64,000 nucleotides of DNA from Gemmatimonadota bacterium (lineage in GTDB: Bacteria > Gemmatimonadota > Gemmatimonadetes > Gemmatimonadales > Gemmatimonadaceae). Of this stretch, positions 25,815 to 35,205 are shown piece by piece (within the stretch, counting starts at the first letter, position 1; each line of letters opens with the position of its first letter). The position numbers and the translations under genes are program-made. Location of the stretch: assembly GCA_040388625.1 (NCBI GenBank), contig JAZKBK010000001.1, forward strand, positions 248,001-312,000, given 5' to 3'. The notes under the pieces are model-generated. The model had not been told where the DNA came from. It saw only the letters and a program-made list of their open reading frames with translations, and did no database searches.

Positions 25815-27446
25815 ATGGCTGACGCGGTCCGCATAATCGAGCTTACCGCCGACGAGGAGCCGACGGCGGTCCTCGAGCCGATCATCAGTGAATACGAGCC
25901 GAGGAAGGGCGCCGAGCATCGGTATGTCATTGCGTTCGCCGTCGTGCTCGCCGCGATGATGCAGGTGATCGACAGCTCCATCGTCAACGTCGCGCTGCCG
26001 GACATGATGGGCAACCTCGGCGCGAGTCTCGACGACATCGCTTGGGTGTCGACCGGATATCTGCTCGCAAGCGTGATCGTCATTCCGCTGACCGGCTTTC
26101 TTGGCGATCTGCTCGGACGCAAGCGCTACTTCGTAGGGTCCATAGTTCTGTTCACCGCGTCGAGTTTCTTCTGCGGCGCGTCGCATTCACTTGGCGCGCT
26201 CGTCATGTGGCGCATCATTCAGGGAATCGGCGGCGGTGCGCTGATGACAGTTTCGCAGGCTGTGCTGTTCGAGTCCTTTCCGCTGGAAGAGGCGGGAATG
26301 GCAATGGCGCTCTTCGGACTTGGTGTTATGGTCGGTCCGACGATCGGGCCCACCCTCGGCGGCTGGCTCACCGACAATTACGGCTGGCCGTGGATCTTCT
26401 ACGTCAACATACCCGTCGGCATTCTCGCCGCGGTGATGATTGCCGGCTACGTCAATGATCCCGCACACCAGAAGCGCCCGCGTGCGATCGACTATCTCGG
26501 CATCGCGCTGTTGATCGTGAGCGTGGGATCGCTGCAGTACGTGCTGGAACATGGCGAGCGCGAAGACTGGTTCGCATCCCACTTCATCGCGTGGCTGACG
26601 GTGACGGGCGTCGTTGGCGGCGTGCTGCTCATATGGCGTGAGCTGAGAACCGAGCATCCGGTGATCGATTTTCGCGTGCTGAAACACCGGCAGATGTGGG
26701 TCGGCACCCTGCTCGGCGTGGTCATGGGAATCGGGTTGTATGCGATGTCGTTCACGCTACCCGTGTTCATGCAGGGGAACCTGGCCATGACGGCGGAGCA
26801 GACAGGATGGATCCTCATGCCCGGCGCGCTAGCAACGGCGGTGTCGATGGGCGTGGTGGGACGGATTACGAACAAGTTCGATCCGCGACTGCTGATCACC
26901 GCCGGCGCGCTGACGTTCGCGCTTGCGGCGTGGAAGCTGTCATTGATTACAGGTGCGAGCGGCGCAGAGGATTTCTTCTGGCCTCTGATTCTGCGCGGAG
27001 TAGGGCTGGGCCTGATGTTCGTCCCGCTCACGACCATCACGCTCGCAGAGCTCTCGCCGACGGAGCTCGCTCAGGGAACGGGTTTGTACAACTTCTTCCG
27101 CCAGCTTGGCGGCTCCTTCGGCATTGCCGCTATCTCGACGCTGCTGATTCGCTATACGGCGCAGAATCGTGCGAATCTCGTGTCGCACGTATCGACACTC
27201 AATCCCGTCAGCATGGCGCGCATCGAGATGATGACGCGAGGCATGATGGCGAAGGGAGCGGACTTCTGGACTGCGCAGAAGCAGGCGCTGGCTCTGATCG
27301 ACCATCAGCTCATGGCGCAGGCGAGTGTGCTGGCGTACGGCAAGATCTATGAGTTGAGTGCGGCGCTGATACTGCTGCTCATTCCGCTGCTGCTCCTCGT
27401 GCGGAAAACGAGGGGCGCCGCGGGCGCGCATGCGATACTGGAATGA
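25815..27446 (+). CDS. MFS multidrug exporter, DHA2/EmrB family, 14-helix
   Basis: 543 residues from ATG 25815. The family motifs are present: DSSIVNVALPDMMGNLGAS in helix 1, WVSTGYLLASVIVIPLTGFLGDLLGRKRYF (motif A), RIIQGIGGGALMTVSQAV (motif B) and LGVMVGPTIGPTLGGWLTDNYGWPWIFYVN (motif C of the drug/H+ antiporters). About 14 membrane helices. It probably pumps hydrophobic toxic compounds out of the cytoplasm. No EmrA-like adaptor or TolC-like channel is adjacent. Confidence 0.92.
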   Translation: MADAVRIIELTADEEPTAVLEPIISEYEPRKGAEHRYVIAFAVVLAAMMQVIDSSIVNVALPDMMGNLGASLDDIAWVSTGYLLASVIVIPLTGFLGDLLGRKRYFVGSIVLFTASSFFCGASHSLGALVMWRIIQGIGGGALMTVSQAVLFESFPLEEAGMAMALFGLGVMVGPTIGPTLGGWLTDNYGWPWIFYVNIPVGILAAVMIAGYVNDPAHQKRPRAIDYLGIALLIVSVGSLQYVLEHGEREDWFASHFIAWLTVTGVVGGVLLIWRELRTEHPVIDFRVLKHRQMWVGTLLGVVMGIGLYAMSFTLPVFMQGNLAMTAEQTGWILMPGALATAVSMGVVGRITNKFDPRLLITAGALTFALAAWKLSLITGASGAEDFFWPLILRGVGLGLMFVPLTTITLAELSPTELAQGTGLYNFFRQLGGSFGIAAISTLLIRYTAQNRANLVSHVSTLNPVSMARIEMMTRGMMAKGADFWTAQKQALALIDHQLMAQASVLAYGKIYELSAALILLLIPLLLLVRKTRGAAGAHAILE

Positions 27447-27527
27447 CCTCCAGTGATTGTCAAAGAGGCTGAAAATATTGATCACCGTTTTCTGACACTC
27501 CCGGTGCTGGTATGACCCCGTCAGCGC

Positions 27528-28751
27528 ATGCATTCTTCGATCATGACGGGCAAGGCGATGATTATGGTTCTGTCTGCTGCGGGTACGCTGGGGCTGGCCC
27601 AGGGCGTGGGCAATCCGGTAATCGATCGCGGTGGCACATTCGTCACTCTGCTCGGGCGCGACACGGTAGTCGTCGAGAGCTTCACGCGGACTGGTAACAA
27701 GCTCGACGGCAACCTGGTCGTGCGCGTTCCTGGGACGGTTCTCATTCACTACGTTGTGGATCTTGCTGCCGACGGCGCTCCGTCGCGCTCAGTGGTGGAC
27801 GTGACACCGATGGGGACGTCCGAGGTCGCGAAGAGACGCGTGACGATAGACTACGCGCGCGACTCGGTCGTGGTGGACGTTGACTCGGCGGGCCGCCAGA
27901 GCAGAGGGCATGCGGCGCTGAAACAGCCGCCGTATCCGCAGCTGATGACGGGATTCGGTCCCTCATATGGACTGTATGCTTCGCCCGTGCTGTACGAACT
28001 TTATGCGCCTCTTGCACGCGCGGCAGTCGGTGACACAGTGCGGCTTACCACGATCGATATCGTTCATGGGCGGACGTTCAAGCGTGTATTCGTGAAGCGA
28101 TCGCCGAGGGAGCTGGATGCGGACTTCTTCGGCATCGCCGCGACACGCCTTACGCTGGATGACGCCGGACGCATCACCGGCGGGGACGCGAGCGAAACTA
28201 CCGAGCAGACGCAGATGACGCGCACCGCATTTGTCGACGTATCGCCGATCGCAAGGCGATTCGCGGCTGCGGATCACGCTGGAAAGGGCGTGGGCGCCGT
28301 ATCGCCGGAGGTGGTCGCGCGCACGAGGCTCGGTGGAGCGCCGGTGGTGGTCACGTACAGCAGTCCACGCCGGCGCGACCGCGTACTGCTCGGCAAGGTA
28401 ATCCCCTACGGCAGCGTATGGCGCACCGGCGCAAACGCGGCGACGACGCTCTTCTTCGACAATGATCTGAACATCGGCGGAAAGAGGATACCTGCGGGGG
28501 TGTACAGTCTGTGGACGCTACCCAGGAGCGATGGGAGCGTCGATCTGATCGTCAATTCGCAACACGGCCAGTGGGGGACGGACTACGACGCATCGCACGA
28601 CGTCGCTCATATCCCGATGGCGGTCACGACAGCGTCGTCACCGCAGGAGGACTTCGCGATCGCCGTTGCGGACGGTACGCCGGGCAGACTGCGGATGAGC
28701 TGGGGCAAGTTCATCTGGAGCGTGCCCGTTTCGGTAGCGAAGAAGCAGTAG
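27528..28751 (+). CDS. Exported DUF2911-domain protein
   Basis: 407 residues with a signal peptide ending GLAQ. The C-terminal half is a DUF2911 domain: VVTYSSPRRRDRVLLGKVIPYGSVWRTGANAATTLFFD, then IGGKRIPAGVYSLWTLP and QWGTDY. The first 240 residues are mainly beta, with VVVESFTRTGNKLDGNLVVRVP, and no known domain. DUF2911 proteins are frequent in Bacteroidota, Acidobacteriota and Gemmatimonadota, with no known function. Confidence 0.85.
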   Translation: MHSSIMTGKAMIMVLSAAGTLGLAQGVGNPVIDRGGTFVTLLGRDTVVVESFTRTGNKLDGNLVVRVPGTVLIHYVVDLAADGAPSRSVVDVTPMGTSEVAKRRVTIDYARDSVVVDVDSAGRQSRGHAALKQPPYPQLMTGFGPSYGLYASPVLYELYAPLARAAVGDTVRLTTIDIVHGRTFKRVFVKRSPRELDADFFGIAATRLTLDDAGRITGGDASETTEQTQMTRTAFVDVSPIARRFAAADHAGKGVGAVSPEVVARTRLGGAPVVVTYSSPRRRDRVLLGKVIPYGSVWRTGANAATTLFFDNDLNIGGKRIPAGVYSLWTLPRSDGSVDLIVNSQHGQWGTDYDASHDVAHIPMAVTTASSPQEDFAIAVADGTPGRLRMSWGKFIWSVPVSVAKKQ

Positions 28752-28763
28752 CGGCGTGGCAGC

Positions 28764-29495
28764 TCAGGGTGCGAATCTGTAGCCGGCCTTGCGCGCGGTC
28801 AGAATGTGGCGCGGTTCCGCGGGATCGGACTCGAGCTTGTGACGCAGCCGCGCGACGTGCTGGTCGACGGTTCGGGACGTGAGGCCTGGTACGTAGTGCC
28901 AGACCTCATCCATTACATGCTCGCGTGAAATGATCGCCCCGTCGGCCCGCACCAGAAAGACCAGCAGCTCGTATTCGCGCGGCGTCAGCTCCACGACGGC
29001 TCCGGCGCGCGTCACGGTGCGGGTCTTGAGGTCGATCGTGACGTCACCGAACTGAATACTACCCGTGGATGAAGCATCGTTTGCAGCGGGCGATGTGCGC
29101 GGCTCGATGCGACGCAGCATCGCTTCCGCACGCGCGAGCAGCTCGAGAACACCGACAGGTTTGACGACGTAGTCGTCCGCGCCGCTTCGGAAGCCCTGCA
29201 CCTTGTCCACTTCGCCATCGCGTGCCGACAGGATCAGTACGGCCGCCGTCCCGCCATTCGCCCGAAAGCGGCGCAATACGTCGAATCCGTTGACTTTCGG
29301 CAGCATGAGATCGAGAATGACGAGATCGGGCGTGTGCTCACCCAGCCACTCCAGCGCCAGCTCTCCGTCCGCTGCCCAGTGCACGTTGTATCCTTCGAAT
29401 TCGAAGCTGGTGCGCAGTCCGAGGGCGAGTGTTTCGCTATCCTCTATTATGAGCACCGTGTGGTCGTGATGATTGTTGGCTTGAGATTCTGTCAT
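28764..29495 (-). CDS. OmpR-family response regulator
   Basis: 243 residues from ATG 29495; a longer frame is antisense read-through of the kinase. The receiver has acidic residues IIEDS, phospho-acceptor Asp62 (VILDLMLPKV), and Lys in DDYVVKPVG. The winged-helix DNA-binding domain spans about 145-243 (ELTPREYELLVFLVRADG, SRTVDQHVARLRHKLE, GYRFAP). The kinase gene ends 5 bases upstream, so they form a two-component system. Confidence 0.95.
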   Translation of the reverse strand: MTESQANNHHDHTVLIIEDSETLALGLRTSFEFEGYNVHWAADGELALEWLGEHTPDLVILDLMLPKVNGFDVLRRFRANGGTAAVLILSARDGEVDKVQGFRSGADDYVVKPVGVLELLARAEAMLRRIEPRTSPAANDASSTGSIQFGDVTIDLKTRTVTRAGAVVELTPREYELLVFLVRADGAIISREHVMDEVWHYVPGLTSRTVDQHVARLRHKLESDPAEPRHILTARKAGYRFAP

Positions 29496-29500
29496 CGTGA

Positions 29501-31123
29501 CTACTCCGCGGTCCAGCGTGGTAGAAATACGGAGATCCGCGCGCCGGTATCTGCGCCCTGTTGGATCTCCACGCGCCCGTGCATCTGCAGGATCAGTTCG
29601 CGCGCAATCGTCAGGCCAATGCCGGTGCCGGCCGTCGCGTCTTGCGGAGAATCCAGCCGCGTGAACGCTTCCCACACGCGTTCGCGATCCTTGGCCGGAA
29701 TCCCGGGGCCGGAATCCTCGACCCAGATCTGCACGTCCTGAGCGTCCGCGCGTACGCCGATGCGAATGGTCTGACCGTTCGGGCCGTATTTCACGGCGTT
29801 GTCGATGAGATTTACCAGCACCTGTTTGAGCGAGCCCGCGTCGCACGCCGCGATTGCTGGAACGGTATCGATCTCGAATTTCATGGACCGCGCGGCCGCA
29901 AGCTGCTCGCAGAGCTCAGCGGAACTTGCGACGACGTCCGACACGTCGACCGGGCCGAGCGCGATCTGCGGTCGCGTGGTGCGCACTACGGCGAGCACGT
30001 TGTCGGTGAGACGGATGAGGCGTTGCGTCTCCGTCTCGATTACCTCGATTGCCTTGTCATGCTCGTCCTGATTGCGGGCCCGCTTGAGTCGGAGAATCTG
30101 CACGAACAAGAGGATGTGTTGCAGCGGGGTGCGCAGCTCGTGCGAGATGTTCGCGAGAAACATCTCCCGCGATTCCACGAGCCTGAACTCCCTACGCATC
30201 ATCGCGAGCGTAGCGACGGCGAGCACTATGCTGCCGATCAGTAGCAGGAAAGAACCTGGGAGACGTGAGCTCGAGACACCTCCGAGTACCAGTCGGCCCG
30301 CGACCTTTGGGCGGAGCCCGACCGTGACCACTATCCCACTGATCTGCGGGATCGTATCAGTGCCGATCGCGCGTACGGGTACGCTGCGTGATGGCGCCGC
30401 GTACAGAGTGCGTCCGCGACTGTCCGCGACGACGATGCTGAGGATCGAATCCGTCGGCATGCCTTCCGTGAGAAAGGGTGGAACTATGCGTGCGACACGA
30501 TGGACCAGGGCATAGTCCCAGACATCATACGTAGCGTAACACGAGCGGTAGCCGTACACCGCTCTCACATGGCCGGCACCGTCGCGAACTGGCGTGAAGG
30601 CAACCGCTTCAGGGAAGTCGGGCGAGTCGACGAACAGATATCCAAAGTGCCAGGACGCTATCTCAGGGGTAACTGCAAGTTTGGGAATGGAATCGCGTAT
30701 CAACCGCATGGCGGCCGGAATCGGTGTCCCGCCGACGATGGTCAGCCCGCGCGAGGGAAGATCCATCCTGAAGCGATAGATCTTCCACAGCGGGGACCGC
30801 GCACAGGCTTCGCCGGTATCGGGAATCGCGGGAATGATCGTCGGTGCTGGGAGGGGCCCCGTCCATGGGTCGTCGGGTCCTAGCTTGACGAATGCCTGCA
30901 TTACTGTGCGCTCGCGCGCCATAAGGTAGATGCGAGTCACGTACAGATAGCTGGCGAAATGCGCGTACGCAGCGAGCGTGCGTTGCGCGGCCTCACGCTG
31001 CGCGCGTGCGGATCGAACCGCGTCTCGGAGCGAGAGAGCAGCCCCTCCAACGATCATCGCTAGTGTCACGCCCACGAGAATCGTCCGGATCTTCTTCAGT
31101 TTTGGCCGGGCGGTTACAAACAT
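29501..31123 (-). CDS. Sensor histidine kinase of a two-component system
   Basis: 540 residues. Two membrane helices (about residues 11-30 and 288-310) enclose a periplasmic sensor of about 255 residues with several Cys (EACARSPLWKIYRF and YGYRSCYATYDVWDY). The kinase core has His328 in ISHELRTPLQHIL, N-box NLIDNAVKYGPNG, G1 DSGPGIP and G2 GTGIGLTIAREL. No HAMP or PAS domain is evident. It pairs with the response regulator downstream. The signal is unknown. Confidence 0.93.
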   Translation of the reverse strand: MFVTARPKLKKIRTILVGVTLAMIVGGAALSLRDAVRSARAQREAAQRTLAAYAHFASYLYVTRIYLMARERTVMQAFVKLGPDDPWTGPLPAPTIIPAIPDTGEACARSPLWKIYRFRMDLPSRGLTIVGGTPIPAAMRLIRDSIPKLAVTPEIASWHFGYLFVDSPDFPEAVAFTPVRDGAGHVRAVYGYRSCYATYDVWDYALVHRVARIVPPFLTEGMPTDSILSIVVADSRGRTLYAAPSRSVPVRAIGTDTIPQISGIVVTVGLRPKVAGRLVLGGVSSSRLPGSFLLLIGSIVLAVATLAMMRREFRLVESREMFLANISHELRTPLQHILLFVQILRLKRARNQDEHDKAIEVIETETQRLIRLTDNVLAVVRTTRPQIALGPVDVSDVVASSAELCEQLAAARSMKFEIDTVPAIAACDAGSLKQVLVNLIDNAVKYGPNGQTIRIGVRADAQDVQIWVEDSGPGIPAKDRERVWEAFTRLDSPQDATAGTGIGLTIARELILQMHGRVEIQQGADTGARISVFLPRWTAE

Positions 31124-31225
31124 GAGTGCGATCCCGTTGGATCAATCAAGATACCACGGCTTGCTGCCCGCGCCCACTCGGCGATTGTATACGAATGATT
31201 CCGTACTGTTGCGGGGTGTGCCGGA

Positions 31226-31720
31226 CTAACGGTCCATCGCCACGACGAGGGGGCCTACGACGAGAATATGGTGGACGAAGTTGACCACGAAGCCACGCGA
31301 GGCCATGGGTACGTGGTGCAGCTTCGTCATCGGAAATACGATGTAGCACATGGATAACCAGATGATCGCACCAAGCACCGGTCCGACGGTTGCGACCCCG
31401 ATCCCCCCCTGTGCTGCGCGTTGCAGTGACGCCCAGTTGCGGTAGACCATGTAATACAGCGTTGCCCATGCGAACGCGACCGCAGTGTGCATTGCAAGGC
31501 CGATCAGCATGCCTTCGGTGCCAAGCGTGTAAGCTTCCTTGCCGAGCAGCGCGGCCGCCACTCCCTGGAATACACGAGCGAACGGCGGATGCCCGAAGAA
31601 GAGAAACCCAAGTGCGTACGCGCTGAACCCGTCGACGATTGCCAGTACGCAGCCCGTTCGCACGACAGTGGCCAGCTCACCGCGGCGCGTTGATGGAAGC
31701 TCCAGTGACGCAGTTGACAT
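31226..31720 (-). CDS. Small integral membrane protein, four helices
   Basis: 164 residues. Hydrophobic segments are at about 22-45, 73-97, 104-127 and 143-162. The loops hold conserved-looking FFGHPPFARVFQGVAA and KLHHVPMASRGFVVNFVHHI, with several His. This resembles uncharacterised YagU/DUF1440-type small membrane proteins, but the match is not secure. It is not part of the heme operon: a 130-base gap separates it from the hemL end. Confidence 0.65.
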   Translation of the reverse strand: MSTASLELPSTRRGELATVVRTGCVLAIVDGFSAYALGFLFFGHPPFARVFQGVAAALLGKEAYTLGTEGMLIGLAMHTAVAFAWATLYYMVYRNWASLQRAAQGGIGVATVGPVLGAIIWLSMCYIVFPMTKLHHVPMASRGFVVNFVHHILVVGPLVVAMDR

Positions 31721-31850
31721 CGTTGCGACATTCTCCTGTTTGCGATGCTGCAGGCACGAAACAGCCGCGCGGCGCTGCGCACAAGCGCAGTGCTGTCAGG
31801 GAACGGTGACGAAACTTTTCCAAAGTGCCTGCGTCGCGCAGGCGCGGAGC

Positions 31851-33158
31851 TCAGGCGAGGTTGCGGAAGGCCTGCGCTGCTGCCTTGATGGTGTGGTCTG
31901 TCTCCGCCTCGCCGTGCTGTGTGGAAACGAACCATGACTCGAATGCCGATGGCGGCGGTGAGACACCAAGATCGAGCAGCGTGTGAAAGAAGGCCGAATA
32001 GCGACGCGTGTCGGACGCGCGCGCCTGCGTGTAGTCCGTGACCGGCCGGTCCGAGAAGAACGGCGTCAGCATGGTGCCCATGTGCGGTACCTGAAGGCTC
32101 ACGCCTGCGGCTGCAGCCTCGCGCGCGAGCCCTCTGGCGAGAGCGGTCGTGGCGTCCGCCGCACGCTGCCAGACGCCGGGTCTCGCCAGCTCGCGAAGAA
32201 CTGCGACTCCTGCCGCCATCACGACCGGATTGCCGGCGAGCGTTCCCGCCTGATAAACCGGTCCGTCGGGCGCAATCTGGCGCATCAGCTCGGGACGGCC
32301 GCCGTACGCTCCGACAGGGAGGCCGCCGCCGATCACCTTGCCCAGCGTGGTAAGGTCCGGCGAAATTCCGAACAGCGTCTGAGCGCCGCCGGGATGCACC
32401 CGAAAGCCTGTCATCACTTCATCGAAGATGAGTACCGCGTCGTACGCAGTCGTTTGCCACCGCAGGGCTTCGAGGAAACCAGGAACTGGTAGTACAACTC
32501 CCATGTTGCCGGCGATCGGCTCGACGATGACAGCGGCGACCTTGTGACCGTACTCGGCGAAGGCGTTGCGTACCGCTTCGATATCATTATACGGTAGCAC
32601 CATCGTGTCGCGGGTTGCCGCAGCGGTAACTCCCGGTGAATCCGGAAGCCCGAGTGTTGCGACGCCCGATCCCGCACGCACGAGAACCGAATCGGCGTGA
32701 CCGTGATAATTGCCGTCGAACTTGATGATGAGGTCGCGCCCCGTCGCGGCGCGGGCGAGCCGGATCGCGCTCATGACAGCTTCGGTACCGGACGTCACGA
32801 ATCGCATTACCCGCATCGACGGCACGAACTGCTGAATTGCCTCTGCGAGCTCGATCTCATGCGTGCTCGGCGCACCGAAGCTGGTCCCTCGCGACGCAGT
32901 CTCGATGATCGCGTCCAGTACAACCTGCGGCGCATGACCGAGAACGTGCGGACCATAGGCGAGCAGGTAGTCCACCAGGCGATTGCCATCGGCGTCGGTG
33001 ACGTATGCGCCCTTGCCGCTCACGATGAAGCGTGGTGAACCACCGACGCCATTGAACGCACGCACCGGCGAGCTGACTCCACCCGGAAAGTACCGTCGGG
33101 CGACATCATAGAGTCGCGTGGATTCCGAGGTATCTGGCGTCGCGTCGATCGATGTCAT
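31851..33158 (-). CDS. hemL: Glutamate-1-semialdehyde 2,1-aminomutase
   Basis: 435 residues from ATG 33158, overlapping the preceding gene by 4 bases; the longer frame is antisense read-through. It has the family landmarks: [32 protein letters not shown], the PLP lysine in [18 protein letters not shown] (about residue 272), and [16 protein letters not shown]. It converts glutamate-1-semialdehyde to 5-aminolevulinate with PLP in the cytosol. It is the last gene of the operon. It appears full length. Confidence 0.96.
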   Translation of the reverse strand: MTSIDATPDTSESTRLYDVARRYFPGGVSSPVRAFNGVGGSPRFIVSGKGAYVTDADGNRLVDYLLAYGPHVLGHAPQVVLDAIIETASRGTSFGAPSTHEIELAEAIQQFVPSMRVMRFVTSGTEAVMSAIRLARAATGRDLIIKFDGNYHGHADSVLVRAGSGVATLGLPDSPGVTAAATRDTMVLPYNDIEAVRNAFAEYGHKVAAVIVEPIAGNMGVVLPVPGFLEALRWQTTAYDAVLIFDEVMTGFRVHPGGAQTLFGISPDLTTLGKVIGGGLPVGAYGGRPELMRQIAPDGPVYQAGTLAGNPVVMAAGVAVLRELARPGVWQRAADATTALARGLAREAAAAGVSLQVPHMGTMLTPFFSDRPVTDYTQARASDTRRYSAFFHTLLDLGVSPPPSAFESWFVSTQHGEAETDHTIKAAAQAFRNLA

Positions 33159-34240
33159 GCCGCTTCCTCTGTTTGTCGTGCTGCAAGATATGTTACTGCC
33201 GATGCACCGGCACGCTCGCCCGAATGGATGCAATCGGGAATCCCGATCCCGTGAAAGGTAGACCCGGCGATGAAAATTCCGGGAACCGCTGCAAGCGCGT
33301 CGCCAAGCGCCGTCACGTTCTTGTCGTGGTCGGGTGGATACACCGGGATTCCAGCGGGCCACTCGTACACACGTGTGAACAGCGGCGTGGCAGTGACGCC
33401 CAGCGTAGAGGCGACTTCCGCGCGAACGAGTGAGATGGCGTCGAGTCCGCAGCCGCGAACGTATCCGCGCACAAGAACGGTCCCTCGCGGCGCATGAGTC
33501 GGGTTCTTGGAAGAGGTCCAGGTGCAGGCGCTGACTGCGGACGACGGCTCCGTCACGAGGTAGCCGGTCCCCGAAAGCGAGCACTGAACGTCGTCGGCAT
33601 TCCACGCCATCGTTACGGTGGTGGTTGCCGGATACGCGACCCCTTCCAGCGTCTTTGCCGCCGGGACTGCAAGCGATGACAACAGCATCATGGCTGCACG
33701 TGCCGGAACTGCAATGATCGTGGCGTCTGCGACCAGCGATGTGCCGTCCGCAAAGTGCGTGACCCATCGTCCGTCATCTGTACGCTGGATCGACTCGGCG
33801 ACTGCATTCGTGCGCACCGTTACGTCACTCAGCGCTGCGCAGGCAACGTCGACCAGCTCCCGCAGCCCCTCCCGGAACGTCAGCAACTCACCGTCGAACG
33901 TCGTGGGCGATTTGCAGAGCTCGCCGTCCCGACGCTCGTAGGTCGGAAGATTGTCAGGATTCACGCGAATCACGCGCGTGCCGAGCGACAGAGCATCGAA
34001 GAGGCTGGTAGTTCGCAGCTTGCTCCCGATGCACACGTCCGCTCCACCATCGACCACGCATCCATCCACAACGTCGCCCGCGATCTTGCCGCCGAACCGC
34101 GCTGCGGAGTCGGCGAGCGTGATGCCGCAGGAGTCGTTCAGCGCACGAATGCGCAACGCGGCGGCGATTCCAGCGATTCCAGCACCGATGACAAGAATCT
34201 CCGGCCTTGCATTTCGTTCGATACTGCCGCTCAGGTCCAT
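33155..34240 (-). CDS. HemY/CgoX-type porphyrinogen oxidase lacking the central domain
   Basis: 361 residues from ATG 34240, against about 450-470 for the family. The N-terminal FAD fold ([18 protein letters not shown], then [22 protein letters not shown]) and the C-terminal FAD part ([57 protein letters not shown]) match B. subtilis HemY well. Between the YERRDGELC strand and [18 protein letters not shown] only about 10 residues replace some 110-120 that hold the substrate- and membrane-binding domain. The frame is intact throughout. Family membership is sure; whether it oxidises coproporphyrinogen III is open. It overlaps hemH by 10 bases and hemL by 4. Confidence 0.85.
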   Translation of the reverse strand: MDLSGSIERNARPEILVIGAGIAGIAAALRIRALNDSCGITLADSAARFGGKIAGDVVDGCVVDGGADVCIGSKLRTTSLFDALSLGTRVIRVNPDNLPTYERRDGELCKSPTTFDGELLTFREGLRELVDVACAALSDVTVRTNAVAESIQRTDDGRWVTHFADGTSLVADATIIAVPARAAMMLLSSLAVPAAKTLEGVAYPATTTVTMAWNADDVQCSLSGTGYLVTEPSSAVSACTWTSSKNPTHAPRGTVLVRGYVRGCGLDAISLVRAEVASTLGVTATPLFTRVYEWPAGIPVYPPDHDKNVTALGDALAAVPGIFIAGSTFHGIGIPDCIHSGERAGASAVTYLAARQTEEAA

Positions 34241-35205
34241 CCGGCGTCCTGGGCCCGACGTGCGATGATGGATGCCAGCTGCTGCACGAATTGCGGATCG
34301 TCGTTCAGGGAGGGAGGGCGTTCCAGATGCATTCCCAGCTCGCGTGCAATGCGCTGTGCGTCGATGTCGATGTCGTAAAGGATCTCGACGTGGTCGCAGA
34401 CAAATCCTACAGGCACGCTGACGACGTTGCGTATGCCGCGCGCGGCAAGCGCCGCGAGATGGTCGGGGTAGGTAGGACCCAACCATGGCTCGGGACTACG
34501 GCCGGCGGACTGGTAGCTCCACGACCACCTGTCCGACGGAATTCCCGCGCTCTGCGCAACGAGCTGAGCGGTTTCATGAACCTGTGCGTCGTAGGGATCG
34601 CCGGCGCGAATGATCCGTTCGGGCAGGCTGTGCGCACTGAAGATCACATGCACCAAATCGCGGTCTGCTTCAGGCCAGCGTGCGATGCCGGCGAGCACGC
34701 GGTCGGCGAGCGCGGCAATCAGGCCGGGTGCAGTGTGATAGCTATCGACGTGCGCGAAGTCGATGTTCGTGCGGTACATGGAGAGGCCATCGGCTATCTT
34801 TGCCTGATAACGCGCGATGCTCATGCCGCTGAAGTGCGGTGCGAGGACCATGCTGACAGCGCGGTCGATTCCATCGATGCTCATCCGGCCCACCGTTTCC
34901 TCGATCCACGGTGACCAGTGGCGCATTCCGACATACACGCGGAAGCGGCGCGGCACTCCGGCGGGATTGAGCTCGCGCTCGATTCCATCAGCCTGGCGTT
35001 GTGTCAACTCGGCGATCGGGGAACGTCCGCCAATTGCTTCGTAGTTGCGTGTGATCTCGGCGAGCACGGCCGGCGTTGTAGGACGGCCGTCGCGTATGTC
35101 CGCCAGATAGCCGGGAATCTCGGCAAGCGACTCGGGCCCGCCGTACGCCATCAGCAGCACGCCAATCGGTGCGGTTTGGCCGGCGTCGTCGGGCGTGCGA
35201 GTCAA
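34231..35205 (-). CDS. hemH: Ferrochelatase, coproporphyrin type
   Basis: 324 residues from a TTG at 35205 that overlaps the hemE stop (TTGA). It carries VLLMAYGGPES at the start, the metal-site histidine in FSAHSLPERI, and the second site in VPVGFVCDHVEILYDIDIDA. There are no C-terminal cysteines for an iron-sulfur cluster. With ChdC in the window it would act as coproporphyrin ferrochelatase (CpfC), inserting iron into coproporphyrin III; that choice is inferred from context. Confidence 0.94.
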   Translation of the reverse strand: MTRTPDDAGQTAPIGVLLMAYGGPESLAEIPGYLADIRDGRPTTPAVLAEITRNYEAIGGRSPIAELTQRQADGIERELNPAGVPRRFRVYVGMRHWSPWIEETVGRMSIDGIDRAVSMVLAPHFSGMSIARYQAKIADGLSMYRTNIDFAHVDSYHTAPGLIAALADRVLAGIARWPEADRDLVHVIFSAHSLPERIIRAGDPYDAQVHETAQLVAQSAGIPSDRWSWSYQSAGRSPEPWLGPTYPDHLAALAARGIRNVVSVPVGFVCDHVEILYDIDIDAQRIARELGMHLERPPSLNDDPQFVQQLASIIARRAQDAGWT

